A stretch of DNA of 64,000 bases from Pelomonas sp. CA6. Lineage in GTDB: Bacteria; Pseudomonadota; Gammaproteobacteria; Burkholderiales; Burkholderiaceae_C. Made by a program: the position numbers and the translations under genes. Below are positions 16,486 to 25,313 of this stretch, in pieces (position 1 is the first letter of the stretch; every line of letters starts with the position of its first letter). A model generated the notes under the pieces. It was given only the letters and a program-made list of their open reading frames with translations. It was not told where the DNA came from and searched no databases. The stretch lies in NCBI RefSeq assembly GCF_022549225.1, contig NZ_JAKZFD010000014.1:1-64000 (forward strand). The letters run 5' to 3'.

Positions 16486-17207
16486 AGACCGAAGAGCTGT
16501 TCCGCGAGGATGCGACGCTGCGCGAATGCAGCGCCACGCTGCTGCGTGCCGACGAACGCGGACTGGTGCTGGACCGCAGCGTGTTCTATCCACAAGGCGG
16601 CGGCCAGGCCGGGGACGCCGGCGTGCTGCGCCTGGCCGATGGCCGCGAGATCGCGATCGCCGACACCCGCAAGGGCGAGGGCGGCGAGATCCTGCACCTG
16701 CCGGCGCCGGACCAGGCCTGGCAAGACCTGGCCCCGGGACAGCCGCTGACGGCCTGCATCGACTGGTCGCGCCGCCAGGCGCACATGCGTTTCCACACCG
16801 CGACCCACCTGCTGTGCGCGCTGGTGCCGCATCCGGTCGACGGCTGCTCCATCACTGCGCAGTACGCGCGGCTGGACTTCCACATGACCGATCCGCTGGA
16901 CAAGGACCAACTCAACCAAGGCCTGGCCCGGCTGATCTCGGCCGCTCATCCGGTCAGCCACAGCTGGATCAGCGATGCCGAGCTGGACGCCAACCCGGGC
17001 CTGGTGCGCAGCATGAGCGTGCAGCCGCCGCGCGGCTCCGGCCGCGTGCGGCTGCTGAAGATCGACGGCGTGGACCTGCAGCCCTGCGGAGGCACCCATG
17101 TGGGCAATACCGGCGAGATCGGCGCGGTGGTGGTCACCAAGATCGAAAAGAAGTCCGCGAAGACGCGGCGGGTGGTGCTGGGGTTCGCGCCGCCGGCTCC
17201 GGCCTGA
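16482..17207 (+). CDS. alanyl-tRNA editing protein, AlaX-like
   Basis: Stand-alone editing domain of 241 aa related to the editing/C-terminal part of AlaRS. It hydrolyses Ser or Gly mischarged on tRNA-Ala. The zinc ligands of the HxxxH motif (H105, H109 in HTATH) and of CxxxH (C202, H206 in CGGTH) are intact. The N-terminal part FYPQGGGQAGDAG (about 35-47) is the glycine-rich motif shared with AlaRS editing domains, which makes it an AlaX-II-type enzyme. It overlaps the VOC gene by 4 nt and is followed 9 bp later by a GST gene, so the three are co-transcribed. Confidence 0.9.
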   Translation: MKTEELFREDATLRECSATLLRADERGLVLDRSVFYPQGGGQAGDAGVLRLADGREIAIADTRKGEGGEILHLPAPDQAWQDLAPGQPLTACIDWSRRQAHMRFHTATHLLCALVPHPVDGCSITAQYARLDFHMTDPLDKDQLNQGLARLISAAHPVSHSWISDAELDANPGLVRSMSVQPPRGSGRVRLLKIDGVDLQPCGGTHVGNTGEIGAVVVTKIEKKSAKTRRVVLGFAPPAPA

Positions 17208-17216
17208 GGGGTGGCG

Positions 17217-17825
17217 ATGATCCGCATACTGGGTCGTGCGACCTCGATCAATGTGCGCAAGGTGCTGTGGACCTGCGTCGAGCTGGGCCTGCCGTTCCAG
17301 CGCGAGGACGCGGATCTGCAGTCACCCGCCTTTCGTGCGCTGAACCCGAACGCGATGATGCCGGTGCTGGTCGATGGGGATTTCTCGATGTGGGAGAGCA
17401 ACGCCATCTGCCGCTATCTGGCGCGGCGCGAGCGGCGCACCGACCTGCTGCCCGCGCAGCCGCAAGCCGCGGCGCGGATCGAGCAGTGGATGGACTGGCA
17501 GGCTACCGAGCTGAATAACAGCTGGCGCTATGCCTTCATGGGACTGGTGCGGCGCAGTCCGGCGCACCAGGATGCCACGCAGATTGCGGCGGGTGTGGCC
17601 CAGTGGAACCGCCACATGGCGATGCTGGACGCGCAGCTGCAGCACACCGGGGCCTATGTGTCGGGCCAGGACTTCACGCTGGCGGACGTGGTGCTGGGCC
17701 TGTCGGCGCACCGCTGGCAGGCCGCGCCCATGGAGCGGCCCGACTTGCCTGCGGTGCAAGCCTATCTGCAGACCCTGGCGCGGAGGCCGGGCTTCGCGGT
17801 CCACGGGCCGGCGGCCGGCCCGTGA
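17217..17825 (+). CDS. glutathione S-transferase family protein
   Basis: Soluble 202-aa protein with an N-terminal thioredoxin-like domain (residues 1-75; cis-proline in AMMPVLVDG, and the glutathione-contacting WESNAI) and an all-helical C-terminal domain (about 85-195; DFTLADVVLG is the N-capping motif of the GST fold). Near SxNVRKV the usual catalytic Ser/Cys position is occupied by Ser. The ATG at 17217 is preferred over a GTG at 17211. Last gene of the run that begins with the aminotransferase; it converges with cytochrome c' 7 bp later. Confidence 0.88.
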   Translation: MIRILGRATSINVRKVLWTCVELGLPFQREDADLQSPAFRALNPNAMMPVLVDGDFSMWESNAICRYLARRERRTDLLPAQPQAAARIEQWMDWQATELNNSWRYAFMGLVRRSPAHQDATQIAAGVAQWNRHMAMLDAQLQHTGAYVSGQDFTLADVVLGLSAHRWQAAPMERPDLPAVQAYLQTLARRPGFAVHGPAAGP

Positions 17826-17832
17826 GCCGGGC

Positions 17833-18285
17833 TCAGTCGTTGCGGTAGTTGTCGTGGCAGGCCTTGCAGGTCTGCGCTGCGGGGCCGAACGCGGCCTTGA
17901 GCTGTTCGACGGTGGTGGGCTTGGCGGCGGCCAGCTTGCTCACTTCATCCTGCATCTTCTTGGCGGCGGCGTCGAACTTGGCGCGCTCGGTCCAGATGCT
18001 GGCCTTGGCGCTGCCCTTCTCGGTGCCGGCCGTGCCGTCGACGAACCCATGGAAGGGCAGGCGCGACAAGGTCGCCACCAGCTCCGCGTTGGCCGCGACG
18101 GCCGCGGCATCGAAAGGTGCACGGCCCTGCGCCATCGCACCGATGCGGCCGAAGTGGGTGGCCATCACGCTGAAGGCGGCCTTGCGGTACTTGACCGCGT
18201 CCTCGGGCTTCTGGAACTGCGCGAAGGCGGGCACGGCGCTGCACAGCGCAGCACAACCGGTCAGGGCGAGCAGGAATTTCTTCAT
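17833..18285 (-). CDS. cytochrome c' / c556-type protein
   Basis: Periplasmic monohaem cytochrome of 150 aa. It has a Sec signal peptide (residues 1-22, cleavage likely after AFA) and a four-helix body, with the haem site CKACH at residues 140-144 close to the C-terminus, as in the cytochrome c' family. R/Y at KYRKAAF (about 31-37) is typical of the first helix. The role in this family ranges from electron carrier to NO binding. It is divergent from a cytochrome b561-like membrane protein, and such pairs usually exchange electrons. Confidence 0.9.
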   Translation of the reverse strand: MKKFLLALTGCAALCSAVPAFAQFQKPEDAVKYRKAAFSVMATHFGRIGAMAQGRAPFDAAAVAANAELVATLSRLPFHGFVDGTAGTEKGSAKASIWTERAKFDAAAKKMQDEVSKLAAAKPTTVEQLKAAFGPAAQTCKACHDNYRND

Positions 18286-18420
18286 TGAACTGTCCTCATG
18301 GAAAGAAGGCCCGGATGGGGCTGGAGGTTCCGCGGCAGGCGGTCTCTCTGTGTGCCGGCATGCGCCCGGCCCGCGAAGTGTAGGCAGGCTGGAGGCTTGT
18401 TGCGGCGCTGGCGCCTGGGC

Positions 18421-18426
18421 TATCGT
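18421..18426 (+). promoter_or_regulatory. -10-like TATCGT 7 nt upstream of ATG 18434
   Basis: TATCGT ends 7 nt before the cytochrome b561-like start codon, with no Shine-Dalgarno between; this predicts a leaderless transcript. Confidence 0.35.
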
Positions 18427-18433
18427 GCGCGCC

Positions 18434-19135
18434 ATGAACGAAACCGCCTCCACCGGCGCGCCGCGCGCCGTCCGCGTCTGGGATTTGCCGACACGTTTGT
18501 TCCATGGCGCTCTCGCGCTGTGCGTGGTCGCTGCCGTCATCAGCGCCAAGATCGGTGGCAACGCCATGGTCTGGCATCTGCGCCTGGGCTATGCGGTGCT
18601 GGCGCTGCTGGTCTTTCGCCTGCTGTGGGGCTTTGTGGGCGGGCGCTGGTCGCGCTTTACCCACTTCTTTTACAGCCCTGCGGCCTTCTGGCGCTATCTG
18701 CGGGGTCAGGCCTTGCCCGGCGATCGCTTCGACGTGGGGCACAGCCCGCTGGGGGCGCTCGCCGCGCTGGCCATGCTGAGCTGGCTGGCACTGCAGGTGG
18801 GCAGCGGCCTGATCGCCGACGACGAGATCGCCACCGTCGGTCCGCTGGTGCGGCTGGTCAGCGGCGAGACCAGCCTGTCCTGGACCGCCTTCCACAAGCA
18901 TTGGGGGCAGTGGGGCGTCTTGCTGCTGGTCGGGCTGCATTTGGCCGCGATCGCCTTCTACACGCTGGTGAAGCGGCGCGCGCTGCTGCCGGCCATGTGG
19001 CACGGCGACAAGCCGCTGTCCGGCGAGATGCCGCCCAGCCAGGACGGCGCCGCATCGCGCCTGTTGGCGCTGCTGCTGATGCTGGGTTGCGGCTATGGTG
19101 TCTACCGGCTGGTGCTGTGGGGCCTGGGGCCCTGA
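18434..19135 (+). CDS. cytochrome b561-family membrane protein
   Basis: Inner-membrane di-haem b-type cytochrome of 233 aa, with four main hydrophobic segments plus a C-terminal one (about 205-228). Probable haem ligands are H24 (TRLFHGAL), H48 (WHLRLGY), and histidines in AFHKHWG and LLVGLHLAAI near residues 154-175. The family accepts electrons from quinol or passes them to periplasmic carriers. The cytochrome c' gene lies divergently 148 bp away, which makes it the likely partner. The C-terminal extension with an extra membrane segment is longer than minimal b561 proteins. Confidence 0.88.
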   Translation: MNETASTGAPRAVRVWDLPTRLFHGALALCVVAAVISAKIGGNAMVWHLRLGYAVLALLVFRLLWGFVGGRWSRFTHFFYSPAAFWRYLRGQALPGDRFDVGHSPLGALAALAMLSWLALQVGSGLIADDEIATVGPLVRLVSGETSLSWTAFHKHWGQWGVLLLVGLHLAAIAFYTLVKRRALLPAMWHGDKPLSGEMPPSQDGAASRLLALLLMLGCGYGVYRLVLWGLGP

Positions 19136-19151
19136 ACGCGCCCGCAGGCCC

Positions 19152-19157
19152 TAAACT
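19152..19157 (+). promoter_or_regulatory. -10-like TAAACT 7 nt upstream of GTG 19165
   Basis: TAAACT ends 7 nt before the GTG chosen for the GNAT gene, with no Shine-Dalgarno. The spacing both supports that start and predicts a leaderless transcript. Confidence 0.4.
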
Positions 19158-19164
19158 GCGCCCC

Positions 19165-19656
19165 GTGGATACACCTCAGATAGAACTGATCTGCCCCGAA
19201 ACGCCTGCGATGTGGGACGAAACGCGGGCGATCCTGCGCGATTACGCGCAAAGCCTGGCGGTCGACCTGTGCTTCCAGGGCTTCGAGCAGGAAATGGGCT
19301 CGCTGCCCGGCGAATACGCCAGCCCCGAAGGGGTGATGCTGCTGGCCCTGGTTGATGGCCAGGTGGCCGGCTGTGGTGGCTTTCGTCGGCTGACCGATGT
19401 GGATTACCCCAACGCCTGCGAGATGAAGCGGCTTTACGTCCGGCCCGCCTTCCGCCGCTTTGGCCTGGGGCGCACGCTGGCTCATGCGCTGATCGAGCGT
19501 GCCGCCGGGGCCGGCTATTCCTGCATGCTGCTGGACACGCTGGATGACATGGAGGCGGCCCGCGGCCTGTATGAAAGCCTGGGCTTTGCCGAGGTACCGC
19601 CCTATTACTTCAACCCCATCCCGGGTGCGCATTACCTGAAAGTGGATCTGGGCTGA
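19165..19656 (+). CDS. GNAT-family N-acetyltransferase
   Basis: Acetyltransferase of 163 aa. The acetyl-CoA loop is VRPAFRRFGLGRTLAHALIE (about residues 91-110), preceded by the strand CEMKRLY and followed by LLDTLDDMEAARGLYESLGF, the standard final helix and strand. The GTG at 19165 is chosen because conserved sequence begins immediately after and a -10-like hexamer lies 7 nt upstream; the next candidate, ATG at 19210, would truncate the first strand. It is unrelated in sequence to the GNAT at 14511. The substrate is not evident. Confidence 0.85.
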   Translation: MDTPQIELICPETPAMWDETRAILRDYAQSLAVDLCFQGFEQEMGSLPGEYASPEGVMLLALVDGQVAGCGGFRRLTDVDYPNACEMKRLYVRPAFRRFGLGRTLAHALIERAAGAGYSCMLLDTLDDMEAARGLYESLGFAEVPPYYFNPIPGAHYLKVDLG

Positions 19657-19716
19657 GGCGGGCCCGGCATGGTTGGCGCCACCGGTTTCGCGGCGTTACC
19701 GGCTTAGCATAGGGTG

Positions 19717-20643
19717 ATGCCGATCTCTCCCCGCCATGACCTGCCGTACCGGGCCGAGCCCGCGTCCGACCTCCCTGCGCTGCTGGGCGAATCGCCGCTG
19801 TGGCATCCGCTGCGCCGGCGTCTGTTCTACGTCGACATTCCGGGCAAGACCTTGCATGCCCTGGCGGCGGATGGCGAGCCAGCCCGCCGCTGGGCGCTCA
19901 ACGACGAACCGGGCTGCATCGCGGCCTGCGCGGATGGCAGCCTGCTGATCGCACAGCGCAACGGGCTGTGGCGGCTGGACCCGGACACGGGCGTCTATCT
20001 GCCGCTGGCGCCGCCGCCCTATGACCCGACGCGCCAGCGTTTCAACGACGGCAAGCCCGACGTCGCCGGCCGGCTCTGGGTGGGCACCATCGACGACGCG
20101 CGGGCGCCCGAGGCGGCGCTGTATCGCCACGGGGGCGAGGGCTTCGTGCGAATGGCGGATGGCATCACGAGCTCCAACGGCATTGGCTGGAGTCCCGACG
20201 GTCGGCAGATGTATTGGAGCGACACCAAGGCCCACGCCATCTACCGTTTGCCCTTCGACGGGGCGAGCGGGACCCTGGGCGAGCGCGAGGTCTTTGCGCG
20301 CTTCCCGTTGCGCGACCCGGCCGCGCCGCTGGAGGCCTATGGCGGCCGGCCCGATGGTGCGGCGGTGGACCGCGACGGGAACTATTGGGTCGCGATGTTC
20401 GAAGGCCAGCGCCTGCTGCAGCTGTCTCCCCAGGGGCAGGTGCTGCGCGAGGTGAGGCTTCCGGTGCGCTGTCCCACCATGCCCTGCTTCGGCGGCGAGG
20501 ATCTGCTCACGCTGTATGTGACGACGGCACGCCAGGGGCGTCCGGCCGACGAACTGGCCGCCCAGCCCTGGGCGGGTCAGGTGTTGCGCCTGCGCGTGGA
20601 GGTGCCGGGTCTGCCAGCCCATCTGGCCCGACTGCCCGACTGA
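19717..20643 (+). CDS. SMP-30/gluconolactonase family protein
   Basis: Six-bladed beta-propeller lactonase of 308 aa. The metal-site residues are visible in order: Glu in GESPLWH (residue 25), Asn in RFNDGKPD (about 108), Asn in SSNGIGWSPDG (about 153) and Asp in GRPDGAAVDRDGNYW (about 212-214). These proteins hydrolyse sugar lactones such as glucono- or arabinono-lactone in the cytoplasm. The ATG at 19717 follows TAGCAT (19705-19710). It is monocistronic, with no sugar dehydrogenase or transporter beside it, so the natural lactone is open. Confidence 0.9.
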   Translation: MPISPRHDLPYRAEPASDLPALLGESPLWHPLRRRLFYVDIPGKTLHALAADGEPARRWALNDEPGCIAACADGSLLIAQRNGLWRLDPDTGVYLPLAPPPYDPTRQRFNDGKPDVAGRLWVGTIDDARAPEAALYRHGGEGFVRMADGITSSNGIGWSPDGRQMYWSDTKAHAIYRLPFDGASGTLGEREVFARFPLRDPAAPLEAYGGRPDGAAVDRDGNYWVAMFEGQRLLQLSPQGQVLREVRLPVRCPTMPCFGGEDLLTLYVTTARQGRPADELAAQPWAGQVLRLRVEVPGLPAHLARLPD

Positions 20644-20766
20644 GCCATCCGTGACGGAGGTCATGAATTCCGGGCCGTGGCCCTAATGCCACCGCCTGGG
20701 TGGTGTCAAGTTCGCGGTCTAAGGCGCACGCCCGGCTCAGTTACCGGAGCGTAAGGGGAAGCCGCA

Positions 20767-20772
20767 TATAAT
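20767..20772 (+). promoter_or_regulatory. -10 element TATAAT of the ATP synthase operon
   Basis: A perfect TATAAT lies 32 bp upstream of the atpI GTG, in a 161-bp gap after the lactonase gene. No good -35 sits at 17 bp (the best candidate, TTACCG at 20741-20746, is 20 bp away). In a 70% GC genome an exact -10 directly before a housekeeping operon is likely to be real. Confidence 0.65.
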
Positions 20773-20804
20773 CTTAGGGTTTTGCCGTTAGCACCCCTGT
20801 AGCC

Positions 20805-21341
20805 GTGTCTTTTCCACCAGAGCGCGCGAGCGATCGCGACGCCGGTTTTCCGGCAGGAAGCCCCCCGAGGCTCCGCAAGGAATGGGAAGACACGAAGCCG
20901 GGAGATGAGGACGGCGAAGCGGCTTTCAAGGTCCTGTCCCGCGAGGAAGCGCAGGCCCTGAAGGCGGCCAACCTGCCGCTGTCGCCCTGGCGCATCGTTG
21001 CCTGGCAGGCGTTGGCGGGGATGGTGTCGGTCGCGCTGTGGGGTTTCGTCACCCGGCAGGGCGGCCAGGCGGCGTCGGCGCTGTGGGGCGCTGTCGCCAC
21101 GGTGGTGCCCAGTGCCTTGATGGCATGGGGCATGACCCGGCGCCCGGCCCTGAATGCCGGCACTGCGGTGCTGTCGCTCATGGTCTGGGAGCTGATCAAG
21201 ATTTCATTGACCCTCGCCATCCTGGTGGCGGTGGTCTGGCGGGTGGAGTACCTGAGTTGGCCGGCACTGCTGGTGACCATGGTGGTCTGCCTGAAAGCAA
21301 ATTGGCTGGCCCTGCTTCGGTGGGGTCGAATCAAAAATTAA
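20805..21341 (+). CDS. atpI: ATP synthase protein I
   Basis: Small membrane protein of 178 aa encoded at the head of the atp operon; AtpI assists assembly of the c-ring or Mg2+/Ca2+ handling in some bacteria. Residues 1-60 are soluble and charged, followed by four hydrophobic segments (about 64-82, 90-108, 122-143 and 148-168). The GTG at 20805 is the start, after the -10 element. The predicted 5' leader is short. The N-terminal extension is longer than in E. coli AtpI (about 126 aa), as is common in Burkholderiales. Confidence 0.88.
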   Translation: MSFPPERASDRDAGFPAGSPPRLRKEWEDTKPGDEDGEAAFKVLSREEAQALKAANLPLSPWRIVAWQALAGMVSVALWGFVTRQGGQAASALWGAVATVVPSALMAWGMTRRPALNAGTAVLSLMVWELIKISLTLAILVAVVWRVEYLSWPALLVTMVVCLKANWLALLRWGRIKN

Positions 21342-21356
21342 TGGGAATCAGGAACG

Positions 21357-22235
21357 ATGGCAGCCGAAGGACACGCGCCGACCGCTGGTGAGTACATCAC
21401 CCACCACCTGCAGCACTGGCAGAAGAACTTTGCCTTCCAGGACGTGAAGCAGACGAACATCGTCGACTTCGGCGTCTTCAACTTCGATTCGCTGCTGTAC
21501 ACCGTCGTGCTCGGCGCGATCGCCTGCTTCTTCCTGTGGCGCGCGGCGCGCAAGGCGCATGCCGGCGTGCCGGGCCGCTTCCAGGCCGCGGTGGAGATCC
21601 TGGTCGAGATGGTGGACAACCAGGCCAAGGCCCTGATCCACAACGAGAGCAGCCGCAAGCTCGTCGGCCCTCTGGCGCTGACCGTGTTCGTGTGGATCTT
21701 CTTCATGAACTTCATGGACATGCTGCCGGTCGACTGGCTGCCCAAGCTGTGGGGCAACTATGTCGAGGCCACCGGCCATGACCCGCACCATGCCTACATG
21801 CGCGTCGTGCCGACCGCCGACCTGTCCACCACGCTGGGCATGTCGACCTTCGTGCTGCTGATGTGCATCTTCTACAACATCAAGATCAAGGGCCTGGGCG
21901 GCTGGGGCCACGAGCTGATCGCGGCGCCCTTCGGCGACCACTGGGCGCTGTGGCCGTTCAACTTCCTGATGCAGATGATCGAGTTCGTCGCGAAGACCGT
22001 GTCCCACGGCATGCGACTGTTCGGCAACATGTTTGCCGGCGAACTGGTGTTCATGCTGATCGCGCTGATGGGCGGCGGCTGGGCGCTGAGCGGCACAGGC
22101 ATCGGCCTGGCCATCGGTCACGTCGTCGCCGGCACGATCTGGACGCTGTTCCACATCCTCGTGATCGTGCTGCAGGCCTTCATCTTCATGATGCTGACCC
22201 TCATCTACCTGGGGCAGGCGCACGACGCGCACTGA
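21357..22235 (+). CDS. atpB: F0 ATP synthase subunit a
   Basis: Proton-channel stator subunit of 292 aa in the inner membrane. The essential arginine is R220 in SHGMRLFGNMFAGE, facing the c-ring carboxylate (R210 in E. coli). Five to six hydrophobic helices are visible. A block of His residues between about 141 and 145 (HDPHH) extends a loop relative to E. coli, explaining the extra 20 residues. It lies 15 bp after atpI; the spacer supplies GGGAATCAGGAACG before the ATG. Confidence 0.97.
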   Translation: MAAEGHAPTAGEYITHHLQHWQKNFAFQDVKQTNIVDFGVFNFDSLLYTVVLGAIACFFLWRAARKAHAGVPGRFQAAVEILVEMVDNQAKALIHNESSRKLVGPLALTVFVWIFFMNFMDMLPVDWLPKLWGNYVEATGHDPHHAYMRVVPTADLSTTLGMSTFVLLMCIFYNIKIKGLGGWGHELIAAPFGDHWALWPFNFLMQMIEFVAKTVSHGMRLFGNMFAGELVFMLIALMGGGWALSGTGIGLAIGHVVAGTIWTLFHILVIVLQAFIFMMLTLIYLGQAHDAH

Positions 22236-22296
22236 TCCGGCAGACCCCGAAGTTTTCGATTTCCTTTTTCAACCCTTCCTTTACTAAACCTCTTAG

Positions 22297-22554
<258 letters not shown>

Positions 22555-22590
22555 TCCGGTCGAACCTTTCACGACTGAAAGGATCGAGCC

Positions 22591-23061
22591 GTGAATATCA
22601 ACGCTAGCCTTTTCATTCAGTGGATTCCGTTCGCGGTGCTCGTGTTCTTCACGATGCGCTTCATCTGGCCGCCTATCGCAAAGGCGCTGGACGAGCGTGC
22701 CGAGAAGATCCGCACCGGTCTGGCGGCTGCTGACCAGGCCAAGGCCGAACTGGCCACGGCCAACAAGAAGGTCGATGAGCAGCTGGCCGCCACGCGCAAC
22801 GAAACCACCAAGCTGCTGTCCGACGCCGAAAAGCGCGCCGCAGCCATCGTGGACGAGGCCAAGAAGCGTGCAGAAGAGGAAGGCGCCAAGATCGTGGCCG
22901 CTGCCAAGGCGGAAGCCGAGCAGCAGTCCGTGCGTGCCCGTGAAGCCCTGCGTGAGCAGGTGGCTGCACTGGCCGTCAAGGGTGCCGAACAAATCCTGCA
23001 GCGCGAGGTCAATGCCAGCGTGCATGCCGAATTGCTGGGCCGTCTGAAGACGGAGCTGTAA
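22591..23061 (+). CDS. atpF: F0 ATP synthase subunit b
   Basis: Peripheral-stalk subunit of 156 aa, the same length as E. coli b. It has one N-terminal membrane helix (about residues 7-27, [19 protein letters not shown]) and then a long Ala/Lys/Glu-rich coiled coil (about 35-140). The start codon is GTG at 22591, with GAAAGGATCGA as Shine-Dalgarno. The gene spacing is 36 bp after atpE and 2 bp before atpH. Confidence 0.97.
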   Translation: MNINASLFIQWIPFAVLVFFTMRFIWPPIAKALDERAEKIRTGLAAADQAKAELATANKKVDEQLAATRNETTKLLSDAEKRAAAIVDEAKKRAEEEGAKIVAAAKAEAEQQSVRAREALREQVAALAVKGAEQILQREVNASVHAELLGRLKTEL

Positions 23062-23063
23062 TC

Positions 23064-23597
23064 ATGGCTGAACTCGCAACCATTGCCCGTCCTTATGCCG
23101 AGGCCCTGTTCCAGGTCGCGTCCAAGCAGGACGTGAAGGCCTGGGGTGAGCAACTGGCCGCAATCGCCCTGGTCGCCCAGGACAGCGAGCTGCGCCAGTT
23201 CGCCGACAACCCCAAGGTCACCACCGAACAGGTGTTCCAGGTCATGGCTGCCGCGGCCAAGGTGGATCTGCTGCCTGGCGTGCAGAACTTCCTGCGCGAA
23301 GCGATTGCCAACGGTCGCCTGGCGGCTCTGCCGGCGATGGTCGAGCAGTTCCATGTCCTGGCCAATGCCGCTTCCGGCGTGGCCGATGCCCGCATCTTCA
23401 GCGCTTACCCGATCGAGTCGGCCCAACTGGCCGAGGTGGTCGCGACGCTGGAAAAGCGCTTCGGTCGCAAGCTGCAAGCCCATGTCGAGCTGGAGCCCGC
23501 CCTGATCGGCGGCATCCGCGTGGTGGTCGGCGACGAGGTGCTGGACACGTCGGTGAAAGCCCGTCTGGAACGCATGAAGACGGCGCTTTCCGCCTGA
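23064..23597 (+). CDS. atpH: F1 ATP synthase subunit delta
   Basis: Protein of 177 aa (identical in length to E. coli delta) that links the b dimer to the top of the alpha3beta3 head. The N-terminal helical bundle begins [16 protein letters not shown], and the C-terminal domain contains the strand [21 protein letters not shown]. It starts 2 bp after atpF; the two are almost certainly translated together. Confidence 0.97.
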   Translation: MAELATIARPYAEALFQVASKQDVKAWGEQLAAIALVAQDSELRQFADNPKVTTEQVFQVMAAAAKVDLLPGVQNFLREAIANGRLAALPAMVEQFHVLANAASGVADARIFSAYPIESAQLAEVVATLEKRFGRKLQAHVELEPALIGGIRVVVGDEVLDTSVKARLERMKTALSA

Positions 23598-23679
23598 GGC
23601 ACTGCCTTGCGCACCCTGGCTTCACCCCGATTCACCCGGAAGGCTGCGGCTCACGCCCGGTCTTCCATGGGAGCAAGCA

Positions 23680-25233
23680 ATGCAACTGAATCCTGCTGAA
23701 ATTTCCGAACTGATCAAGAGCCGTATCGAGGGCTTCGGCGTCTCGACCGACGTCCGCAACCAGGGCACGGTCGTCTCCGTGTCCGACGGCATCGTGCGCA
23801 TCCACGGCCTGTCCGATGTGATGCAGGGCGAAATGCTGGAGTTCCCGTCCGCTCCGGACGGCACCCAGACCTTCGGCCTGGCGCTGAACCTGGAACGCGA
23901 CTCCGTCGGCGCCGTGATTCTGGGCGCTTACGAGCACGTCTCCGAAGGCGACACCGTGAAGTGCACGGGCCGCATTCTGGAAGTGCCCGTGGGCCCCGAA
24001 CTGGTCGGCCGCGTGGTCAACGCGCTGGGCCAGCCCATCGACGGCAAGGGCCCGATCAACGCCAAGATGACGGACGTGATCGAGAAGGTCGCGCCGGGCG
24101 TGATCGCCCGCAAGTCCGTGGACCAGCCGGTGCAGACCGGCCTGAAGTGTATTGACTCGATGGTGCCCGTCGGCCGCGGCCAACGTGAGCTGATCATCGG
24201 CGACCGCCAGACCGGCAAGACCGCCGTGGCGATCGACGCGATCATCAACCAGAAGGGTCAGAACATGACCTGCGTCTACGTCGCGATCGGCCAGAAGGCT
24301 TCGTCGATCAAGAACGTGGTGCGGGCCCTGGAAGCCGCCGGCGCGATGGAATACACCATCGTCGTTGCCGCCTCGGCCTCCGAGTCCGCCGCGATGCAGT
24401 ACGTGTCCGCCTACTCCGGCTGCACGATGGGCGAGTACTTCCGCGACCGCGGCCAAGACGCGCTGATCATCTATGACGACCTGTCCAAGCAGGCCGTGGC
24501 GTACCGTCAAGTCTCGCTGCTGCTGCGCCGCCCGCCGGGCCGCGAAGCCTTCCCTGGCGATGTGTTCTATCTCCACAGCCGTCTGCTGGAGCGCGCCGCG
24601 CGCGTGAACGCCGAGTACGTGGAAGCCTTCACCAAGGGTGAAGTGAAGGGCCAGACCGGTTCGCTGACCGCGCTGCCCATCATCGAAACCCAGGCCGGTG
24701 ACGTGTCCGCCTTCGTGCCGACCAACGTGATCTCGATCACCGACGGTCAGATCTTCCTGGAAACCAACCTGTTCAACGCCGGCATCCGTCCCGCGATCAA
24801 CGCCGGTATCTCGGTGTCTCGCGTCGGTGGTGCGGCCCAGACCAAGCTGATCAAGTCGCTGTCCGGCGGTATCCGTACCGACCTGGCCCAGTACCGTGAG
24901 CTGGCTGCGTTCGCGCAGTTCGCGTCGGACCTGGACGAAGCGACCCGCAAGCAGCTGGACCGTGGCGCGCGCGTGACCGAGCTGCTGAAGCAGGCGCAAT
25001 ACAGCCCGCTGCCCATCTCGCTGATGGCCGCTTCGCTGTATGCCGCCAACAAGGGCTTCCTGGACGACGTCGATGTCAAGAAGGTGCTGTCCTTCGAGCA
25101 CGGTCTGCATCAGTTCCTGAAGACCAGCCACGCCGCTCTGCTGGCCAAGCTGGAAGCCGACAAGGCCATGGACAAGGATGCGGAAGCGCAGCTGAACGCA
25201 GCGATCGTCGCCTTCAAGAAGTCCTTCGCCTGA
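23680..25233 (+). CDS. atpA: F1 ATP synthase subunit alpha
   Basis: Non-catalytic nucleotide-binding subunit of 517 aa. The Walker A loop GDRQTGKT is at residues 174-181, the Walker B-like strand is [11 protein letters not shown] near 264-274, and the conserved Arg finger region is in [12 protein letters not shown] near 376-387. The N-terminal helix for delta binding is present (residues 1-25). The ATG at 23680 has GGGAGCAAGCA before it. It is separated from atpG by 80 bp containing nested inverted repeats. Confidence 0.98.
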   Translation: MQLNPAEISELIKSRIEGFGVSTDVRNQGTVVSVSDGIVRIHGLSDVMQGEMLEFPSAPDGTQTFGLALNLERDSVGAVILGAYEHVSEGDTVKCTGRILEVPVGPELVGRVVNALGQPIDGKGPINAKMTDVIEKVAPGVIARKSVDQPVQTGLKCIDSMVPVGRGQRELIIGDRQTGKTAVAIDAIINQKGQNMTCVYVAIGQKASSIKNVVRALEAAGAMEYTIVVAASASESAAMQYVSAYSGCTMGEYFRDRGQDALIIYDDLSKQAVAYRQVSLLLRRPPGREAFPGDVFYLHSRLLERAARVNAEYVEAFTKGEVKGQTGSLTALPIIETQAGDVSAFVPTNVISITDGQIFLETNLFNAGIRPAINAGISVSRVGGAAQTKLIKSLSGGIRTDLAQYRELAAFAQFASDLDEATRKQLDRGARVTELLKQAQYSPLPISLMAASLYAANKGFLDDVDVKKVLSFEHGLHQFLKTSHAALLAKLEADKAMDKDAEAQLNAAIVAFKKSFA

Positions 25234-25248
25234 GGCCCATGACTTTGA

Positions 25249-25290
25249 GGGACAGCGTCCTGACGCTTTCACAGCAGCAAGACCTGTCCC
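25249..25290 (+). other. nested inverted repeats in the atpA-atpG spacer
   Basis: GGGACAG (25249-25255) pairs with CTGTCCC (25284-25290). Inside it, AGCGTC (25254-25259) pairs with GACGCT (25262-25267) around a 2-nt loop. The two stems overlap by 2 nt, so they compete partly. There is no T-run, so this is not a standard terminator; it may stabilise or process the mRNA. Confidence 0.5.
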
Positions 25291-25313
25291 CCATCTGAAC
25301 AGGAGAAAAAGTC

